Shown here: in pieces, positions 57,618-64,000 of the stretch
Layout: every line of letters starts with the position of its first letter
Position numbering within the stretch: the stretch's first letter is position 1
Assembly (NCBI GenBank): GCA_037974665.1
Contig: CM075767.1
Span: 29,971,498-30,035,497 of the forward strand
Length of the DNA: 64,000 nt
From: Ehretia macrophylla
Lineage: Eukaryota; Streptophyta; Magnoliopsida; Boraginales; Ehretiaceae
Direction of reading: 5' to 3'
The notes under the pieces: generated by a model
The model's input: the letters and a program-made list of their open reading frames with translations, nothing else
The model's database searches: none
What the model was told of the DNA's origin: nothing
Made by a program: the position numbers and the translations under genes

Positions 57618-58174
57618 GTCATGGTGGGGGTAGAATTCCTTTTTGTGTTAACGGTTCACAGTCCCAGCCTAGAGAGATGGCCCATTCAAAAGGCCCAATG
57701 GGCTTAACAACAACCCATTCGCTTCAACAACGCAGCATCCACGGAAGACATGATATCAACGTATTGTAGGGCTATCAAATGGCCCACGAGTAAGGTTGTC
57801 GTCCTTTTAACAGCTCACGACGTACCATCCGGGACGAAAAACCATAGCTTAATAAGAAAAGTGGCCAAAAATTGATGAAAACGTTTGATTTTGGGCTCCA
57901 AAAAGGGCACAGCGAGCAACCTGGCTGACCCCATCGTAGAGCTCTCGGAGTGCTTTCCAACGGTATGCTGTGCGCCGTGTAACTCCTTACGGTTCAAAAG
58001 TTATAGGCATCCGAGCGACGGAGACCTGGTCACAAGCCCTACGCCCTCGGTTTGTGGGCCTATCCTCCACGTGAAGCGAAGTTGTCTTGCCCAAGGTGTC
58101 GTGGGATTCGATAATAGAAATGTGGTGGATAAAGTATCTTGCAACACTAACCGGAGGAAAAAAAATTGAAAAGG

Positions 58175-58293
58175 CGGGTGCAACACGAGGACTTCCCAGG
58201 GGGTCAACCATCCTAGTACTACTCTCACCCAAGCACCCTTAACTTCGGAGTTCTGATGGGATCTGGTGCATTTGTTCTGGTATGATCGCACTT
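58175..58293 (-). rRNA. 5S rRNA gene, copy 51 (divergent)
   Basis: Class B upstream. Nine or more differences, including both first bases (n1, n2 G to A), n18, n21 U to A, n30, n57 (A box), n67 (IE) and n87 (C box). Probably degenerate. Confidence 0.8.
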
Positions 58294-58851
58294 GTCATTG
58301 TGGGGGTAGAATTCCGTTTTGTGTTAACATTTCACAGTCCCAGCCTAGAGAGATGGCCCATTTAGAAGACCCAATGGGCTTAACAACAACCCATCCGCTT
58401 CAACAACGCAGCATCCTCGTAAGACGTGATATCGACGCACTGTAAGTCTTTCTTATGTCCCGTGAGCAAGGTTATCGTCCTTTTAACAGCTCACGACATA
58501 CGATCCGGGACGAAAAAACATAGCTTAATAAGAAAAGTGTCTCAAAACTAATGAAAACGTTCAATTTTGTGCTCCGAAAAGGACGCAGCGAGTAAGCTGG
58601 CTGCCCCCGTCGTAGAGCACTCGGAGAGCTTTCCAACGGTATGCTGTGCGCTGTGTAACTCCTTACGGATCAAATGTTATGGGCACCGGAGCGACGGAGA
58701 CCTGGTCACAAGCCCTACGCCCTCGGTTTGCGGGCCCAGCATCCACGTGAAGCGAGGTTGTCTTGCCTAAGGTGCCATGGGATTCGATAATGGAAATGTG
58801 GTGGATAAAGTATCTTGGCAACCCTAACCAGAGGAAAAAAAATTGAAAAGG

Positions 58852-58970
58852 GAGGTGCAACACGAGGACTTCCCAGGGGGTCACCCATCCTAGTACTACC
58901 CTCGCCCAAGCACGCTTAACTTCAGAGTTCTGTTGGGATCCGGTGCATTAGTGCTGGTATGATCGCACCC
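58852..58970 (-). rRNA. 5S rRNA gene, copy 52
   Basis: Class B upstream. Differences: n38 U to A, n47 C to U, n71 A to G (IE). Confidence 0.87.
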
Positions 58971-59512
58971 GTCATGTTGGGGGTAGAATTCCTTTTTTGT
59001 GTTAATGGTTCACAGTCCCAGCCTAGAGAGATGGCGCATTTAGAAGCCCCAATGGGCTTCACAACAACCCATCCGCTTCAACAATGTAGCATCCTCGCAA
59101 GACGTGATATCGACGTGTTGTAGGGCCCTCTAATGTCCCGCGAGTAAGGTTGTCGTCCTTTTAACAGCTCACGACGTACGATCCGGGATGAAAAAACAGA
59201 GCTTAATAAGAAAAGTGGCCCGAAACTGATGAAAACGTTCGATTTTGGGCTCCAAAAAGGGCACAGCGAGCAAGCTGGCTGCCCCCGTCGTAGAGCTCTC
59301 GGAGAGCTTTCCAACGGTATGCTGTACGCCGCGTAACTCCTTAAGGATCAAAAATTATGGGCACCGGAGCGACGGAGACCTAGTCACAAGCCCTACGCCC
59401 TCGGTTTGCGGGCCCAGCATCCACGTGAAGGGAGGTTGTCTTGCCCAAGGTGCCATGGGATTCGATAATGGAAATGTCGTGGATAAAGTATCTTGGCAAC
59501 CTTAACCGGAGG

Positions 59513-59529
59513 AAAAAAAATTGAAAAGG
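59513..59529 (-). terminator. RNA polymerase III terminator (example)
   Basis: On the RNA strand the gene is followed directly by CCCC, then TTTT (59524-59527), CAA, and a second run of eight T (59513-59520). Nearly every unit has this double T-run; the second run varies from about 6 to 9 bases. Confidence 0.8.
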
Positions 59530-59648
59530 GGGGTGCAACACGAGGACTTCCCAGGGGGTCACCCATCCTAGTACTACTCTCGCCCAAGCACGCTTAACTT
59601 CGGAGTTCTGATGGGATCCGGTGCATTAGTGCTGGTATGATCGCACCC
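59530..59648 (-). rRNA. 5S rRNA gene, copy 53 (exact window consensus)
   Basis: The only copy that matches the window consensus at every position. It has all three internal promoter boxes (A box, IE, C box), G at the start and C at -1. Its upstream sequence is class B, so it lacks the ATAAAG box and the GC pair seen in class A. A double T-run terminator follows on the RNA strand. The product would be the 5S RNA of the large ribosomal subunit, made by RNA polymerase III with TFIIIA bound to the internal boxes. First unit of a three-unit block that is duplicated at 61556. Confidence 0.95.
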
Positions 59649-59678
59649 GTCATTTGGGGGTAGAATTCCTTTTTTGTG
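59649..59678 (-). promoter_or_regulatory. Class B 5S upstream region (example)
   Basis: Read on the RNA strand it ends in C at -1 but has AAAAAG where class A has ATAAAG, and AC in place of GC at -14/-13, followed by a run of C. Thirty of the 57 flanks belong to this class. Whether it supports transcription is not visible from sequence. Confidence 0.6.
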
Positions 59679-60205
59679 TTAACGGTTCACAGTCCCAGCC
59701 TAGAGAGATGGCGCATTTAGAAGGCCCAATGGGCTTAACAACAACCCATCCGCTTCAACAATGCAGAATCCTCGCAAGACGTTATATCGACGCATTGTAG
59801 GGCCCTCTATTGTCCCGCGAGTAAGGTAGTCGTCCTTTTATCAGTTCACGACGTACGATCCGGGATGAAAAAATAGAGCTTAATAAGAAAATTGGCCCGA
59901 AACTGATGCAAACGTTCGATTTTGGGCTCCAAAAAGGGCAAAGCAAGCAAGCTTGCTGCCCCCGTCGTAGAGCTCTCGGAGAGCTTTCCAACGGTATGCT
60001 GTGCGCCGCGTAATTCCTTATGGATCAAAAGTTATGGGCACCGGAGCGACGGAGACCTGGTCACAAGCCCTACGCCCTCGGTTTACGGGCCCAGCCTCCA
60101 CGTGAAGTGAAGTTGTCTTGCCCAAGGTGCCGTGGGATTCGATAATAAAAATGTGGTGGATAAAGTATCTTGCAACAATAACCGGAGGAAAAAAAATTAA
60201 AAAGG

Positions 60206-60324
60206 TGGGTGTAACATGAGGACTTCCCAGGGGGTCACCCATCCTAGTACTACTCTCGCCTAAGCACGCTTAACTTCGGAGTTCTGATGGGATCCGGTGC
60301 ATTCGGGCTGGTATGATCGCACCC
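60206..60324 (-). rRNA. 5S rRNA gene, copy 54
   Basis: Class B upstream. Differences: n19 A to C, n21 U to G, n64 G to A (A box edge), n108 G to A, n113 G to A, and a changed 3' terminal base. The first terminator run is AAAAA preceded by ATTA. Confidence 0.84.
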
Positions 60325-60879
60325 GTTATGGTGGAGGTAGAATTCCTTTTTGTGTTAACGGTTCACAGTCCCAGCCTAGAGAGATGGCCAATTCAGAAGG
60401 CCCAATGGGCTTAACAAAAACCCATCCGCTTCAACAATGCAGCATCCTCGCAAGACGTGATATCGACGCATTGTAGGGCCCTCTAATGTCTCGCGAGTAA
60501 GGTTGTCGTCCTTTTAACAGCTCACGACGTACGATCCGGGATGAAAAACAGAGCTTAATAAGAAAAGTGGCCCGAAACTAATGAAAACGTTCGATTTGGG
60601 CTCCAAAAAGGGCACAGCGAGCAAGCTGGCTGCCCCCGTCGTAGAACTCTCGGAGAGCTTTCCAACGGTATGTTGTGCGCCGCGTAACTCCTTACAGATC
60701 AAAAGTTATGGGCACCGGAGCGACGGAGACCTGGTCACAAGACCTATGCCCTCGGTTTGCGGGCCCAGCCTCTACGTGAAGCGAAGTTGTCTTGCCCAAG
60801 GTGCCGTGGGATTCGATAATAGAAATGTGGTGGATAAAATATCTTGCAACACAAACCGGAGGAAAAAAAATTGAAAAGG

Positions 60880-60998
60880 GGGGTGCAACACGAGGACTAC
60901 CTAGGGGGTCACCCATCCTAGTACTACTCTCGCCCAAGCACGCTTAACTTCGGAGTTCTGATGGGATCTGGTGCATTCGTGCTGGTATGATCGTACCC
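60880..60998 (-). rRNA. 5S rRNA gene, copy 55
   Basis: Class B upstream. Differences: n5 G to A, n21 U to G, n30 G to A, n97 G to A, n100 A to U. n100 A to U recurs three units on, at 62909. Confidence 0.85.
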
Positions 60999-61555
60999 GT
61001 CAAGGTGGGGGTAGAATTCTTTCTTGTGTTAACGGTTCACAGTCCCAGCCTAGAGAGATGGCCCATTCAGAAGGCCCAATGGGCATAACAAAAACCCATC
61101 CGCTTCAACAATGCAGCATCCTCAGAAGTCGTGATATCAACGCATTGTAGGGCCCTCTAATGTCCCGCGAGTAAGGTTGTCGTCCTTTTAACAGCTCACG
61201 ACGTACGATCCGGGATGAAAAAACAGAGCTTAAAAAGAAAAGTGGCCCGAAACTGATGAAAACGTTCAATTTTGGGCTCCAAAAAGGGCACAGCGAGCAA
61301 GTTGGCTGCCCCCGTCGTAGAGCTCTCGGATAGCTTTCCAACGGTATGCTGTACGCCGCGTAACTCCTTAAGGATCAAAAGTTTTGGGCACCGGAGCGAC
61401 GGAGACCTGGTCACAAGCCCTACGCCCTCGGTTTGCGGGCCCAGCATCCATTTGAATTTAGGTTGTCTTGCCCAAGGTGCCATGGGATTCGATAATGGAA
61501 ATGTGGTGGATAAAGTATCTTGGCAACCCTAACCGGAGGAAAAAAATTGAAAAGG

Positions 61556-61674
61556 GAGGTGCAACACGAGGACTTCCCAGGGGGTCACCCATCCTAGTAC
61601 TACTCTCGCTGAAGCACGCTTAACTTCGGAGTTCTGACGGGATCCGGTGCATTAGTGCTGGTATGATCGCACAC
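61556..61674 (-). rRNA. 5S rRNA gene, copy 56
   Basis: Class B upstream. Differences: n2 G to U, n37 A to G, n64 G to C, n65 G to A. Duplicate partner of the consensus copy at 59530 by spacer markers. Confidence 0.85.
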
Positions 61675-62232
61675 GTCATGTTGGGGGTTGAATTCTTTTT
61701 TTGTGTTAACGGTTCACAGTCCCAGCCTAGAGAGATGGCGCATTTAGAAGGCCCAATGGGCTTAACAACAACCCATCCGTTTCAACAATGCAGCATCCTC
61801 GCAAGACGTTATATCGTCGCATTGTAGAGCCCTCTAATGTCCCGCGAGTAAGGTTGTCGTCCTTTTATCAATTCACGACGTACGATCCGGGATGAAAAAA
61901 TAGAGCTTAATAAGAAAAGTGGCCCGAAACTGATGCAAACTTTCGATTTTGGGCACCAAAAAGGGCAAAGCAAGCAAGCTAGCTGCCCTCGTCGTAGAGC
62001 TCTCGGAGAGCTTTCCAACGGTATGCTGTGCGTCGCGTAATTCCTTATGGATCAAAAGTTATGGGCACCGGAGCGACGGGGACCTGGTCACAAGCCCTAC
62101 GCCCTCGGTTTGCGGGCCCAGCCTCCACGTGAAGTGAAGTTGTCTTGCCCAAGGTGTCGTGGGATTCGATAATAGAAATGTGGTGGATAAAGTATCTTGC
62201 AACACTAACCAGAGGAAAAAAAATTAAAAAGG

Positions 62233-62351
62233 GGGGTGCAACATAAGCACTTCCTAGGGGGTCACCCATCCTAGTACTACTCTCGCCCAAGCACGCTTAA
62301 CTTCGGAGTTCTGATGGGATCCGGTGCATTCGTGCTGGTATGATCATACCC
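62233..62351 (-). rRNA. 5S rRNA gene, copy 57 (divergent)
   Basis: Class B upstream. Seven differences: n5, n6, n21 U to G, n97, n104, n107, n108. Duplicate partner of the copy at 60206. Confidence 0.82.
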
Positions 62352-62908
62352 GTTAGGGTGGGGATAGAATTCCTTTTTGTGTTAACGGTTCACAGTCCCA
62401 GCCTAGAGAGATGGCCCATTCAGAAGGCCCAATGGGCTTAACAACAACCCATCCGCTTCAACAACGCAGAATCCTCGCAAGACGTAATATCGACGCATTG
62501 TAGGGCCCTCTAATGTCCCGCGAGTAAGGTTGTCATCCTTTTAACAGCTCACAACGTACGATCCGGGATGAAAAAACAAAGCTTAATAAGAAAAGTGGCC
62601 CGAAACTGATGAAAACGTTCGATTTTGGGCTCCAAAAAGGGTACAGCGAGCAAACTGGCTGCCAACGTCGTAGAGCTCTCGGAGAGCTTTCCAACGGTAT
62701 GTTGTGCGCCGCGTAACTCCTTACGGATCAAAAGTTATGGGCACCGGAGCGACGGAGACCTGGTCACAAGCCCTACACCCTGGGTTTGCAGGCCCAGCCT
62801 CCACGTGAAGCGAAGTTGTCTTGCCCAAGGTGCCGTGGGATTCGATAATAGAAATGTGGTGGATAAAATATCTTGCAACATTAACCGGAGGAAAAAAAAT
62901 TGAAAAGT

Positions 62909-63027
62909 GGGGTGCAGCACGAGGACTACCCAGGGGGTCACCCATCCTAGTACTACTCTTGCCCAAGCACGCTTAACTTCGGATTTCTGATGGGATCCAA
63001 TGCATTCGTGCTGGTATGATCGCACCC
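62909..63027 (-). rRNA. 5S rRNA gene, copy 58 (divergent)
   Basis: Class B upstream. Differences: n21 U to G, n28 and n29 C to U, n44 C to A, n68 G to A (IE), n100 A to U, n111 U to C. Duplicate partner of the copy at 60880. Confidence 0.82.
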
Positions 63028-63584
63028 ATCAGGGTGGGGGTAGAATTCCTTTTTGTGTTAACGGTTCACAGTCCCAGCCTAGAGAGATGGCCCATTCAGA
63101 AGGCCCAATGGGCTTAACAACAACCCATCCGTTTCAACAATGCAACATCCTCGTAAGACGTGATATCGACACTTTGTAGGGCCCTCTAATGTCCCGCAAA
63201 TAAGGTTGTCGTCCTTTTATCAGCTCACGATGTGTTATCCGGGACGAAAAAATAGAGCTCAATAAGAAAAGTGGCCCGAAACTGATGAAAACGTTCGATT
63301 TTGGGCTCCAAAAATGGCATAGCAAGCAAGCTAGCTGTCCCCGTCGTAGAGCTCTTAGAGAGCTTTCCAACGGTATGCTGTGCGCCGCATAACTCCTTAC
63401 GGATCAAAAGTTATGGGCACCGGAGCGACGGAGACCTGGTCACAAGCCCTACGCCCTCGATTTGCGGGCCCAGCCTCCACGTGAAGTGAAGTTGTCTTGC
63501 CCAAGGTGCCGTGGGATTCGATAATAGAAATGTGGTGGATAAAGTATCTTGCAACACTAACCGGAGGAAAAAAAATTTAAATGG

Positions 63585-63703
63585 GGTGTGCAACACGAGG
63601 ACTTCCCACGGGGTCACCCATCCTAGTACTACTCTCGCCCAAGCACGCTTAACTTCGGAGTTCTGATGGGATCCGGTGCATTCGTGCTGGTATGATCGCA
63701 CCC
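63585..63703 (-). rRNA. 5S rRNA gene, copy 59
   Basis: Class B upstream. Differences: n21 U to G (common to most copies at this end of the window) and n95 C to G (C box). Confidence 0.88.
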
Positions 63704-64000
63704 GTCATGTTGGGGGTGGAATTCCTTTTTGTGTTAACGGTTCAGGGTCCCAGCCTAGAGAGATGGCCCATTCAGAAGGCCCAATGGGCTTACAAACAAC
63801 CCATCCGCTTCAACAACGCAACATCCTCGCAAGACGTGATATCGACGCTTTGTAAGGCCCTCTAATGTCCCGCAAGTAAGGTTGTCGTCCTTTTATCAGC
63901 TCACGATGTACGATCCGGGATGAAAAAACAGAGCTTAATAAGAAAAGTGGCCCGAAACTGGTGAAAAAGTTCAATTTTGGGCTCCAAAAATGGCATAGCA

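Larger units (their letters stand above)
59170..63223. repeat. Three-unit higher-order duplication (approximate limits)
   Basis: Units of copies 53-55 and 56-58 pair one to one at a distance of 2026-2029 bp. Shared markers: GATGGCGCATTTAGAAG at about 59705 and 61735 (also seen once earlier, near 59030), GACGTTATATCG at about 59776 and 61805, GATGCAAAC at about 59906 and 61933, ATTCCTTATGGATC at about 60012 and 62040, GAGGACTAC at about 60892 and 62920. The exact boundaries cannot be set by eye. Confidence 0.8.
51964..64000 (-). repeat. 5S rDNA tandem array, segment 4
   Basis: Eighteen 5S copies with very regular 674-678 bp spacing. The first three units carry class A upstream sequence and the remaining fifteen are all class B. 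Higher-order duplication is plain here: units at 59530, 60206 and 60880 recur as 61556, 62233 and 62909. The array runs off the window edge inside a spacer. Confidence 0.95.

Overview
This window is nuclear plant DNA dominated by a tandem 5S ribosomal DNA array. The 119-nt sequence on the minus strand, with its reverse-complement start GGGTGCGATCATACC and its A-box/IE/C-box interior, matches plant 5S rRNA. It recurs about every 677 bp (119 bp gene plus about 558 bp spacer). I place 59 5S gene copies, all transcribed right to left: 54 of full length, one cut by the window edge, and four truncated, deleted or interrupted. The 5S type, the chromovirus-like retrotransposons and the iMet-type primer sites point to a flowering plant; I cannot name the species.

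Layout: array segment 1 (1-3193); LTR retrotransposon 1 (3194-12695, two 2.28 kb LTRs, 5-bp target duplication CCCAG); array segment 2 (12696-31791); LTR retrotransposon 2 (31792-43579, 3.5 kb LTRs, inserted inside a 5S gene, its 3' end cut and followed by an inverted 148-bp spacer piece); array segment 3 (43580-48146); a solo LTR of a sister subfamily of element 2 (48147-51963, target duplication CCCAG); array segment 4 (51964-64000). Both complete elements are Ty3/gypsy chromoviruses (gag, protease, RT, RNase H, integrase, GPY/F, chromodomain-like tail), probably Tekay/Del clade. Both coding regions are broken by several stops and frameshifts. Hand comparison gives about 1.3% LTR divergence for element 1 and about 2.3% for element 2.

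The 5S copies are not homogeneous. One copy (59530-59648) matches the window consensus exactly, a handful differ at one or two sites, and many carry 4-9 changes, mostly C/T and G/A transitions. The sequence upstream of the transcription start comes in two classes. Class A has an ATAAAG box near -27 and a GC at -14/-13; class B lacks both. They are interleaved on the left, while the last 15 units are all class B. Blocks of two, three and four units have been duplicated as higher-order repeats.

The most interesting signals are: (i) two different retrotransposon families inserted at exactly the same base of the 677-bp unit; (ii) a roughly 500-bp module shared by the LTRs of both families, made of a covarying stem-loop with an identical loop, a second stem-loop, a pyrimidine tract ending in AG, an acidic 20-21 codon reading frame and a third stem-loop; (iii) an inversion-deletion scar at the 3' end of element 2; (iv) expansion of a CGTG-motif array at the start of the solo LTR. 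There is no ordinary protein-coding host gene that I can support. All coordinates, substitutions and divergence figures were derived by eye.
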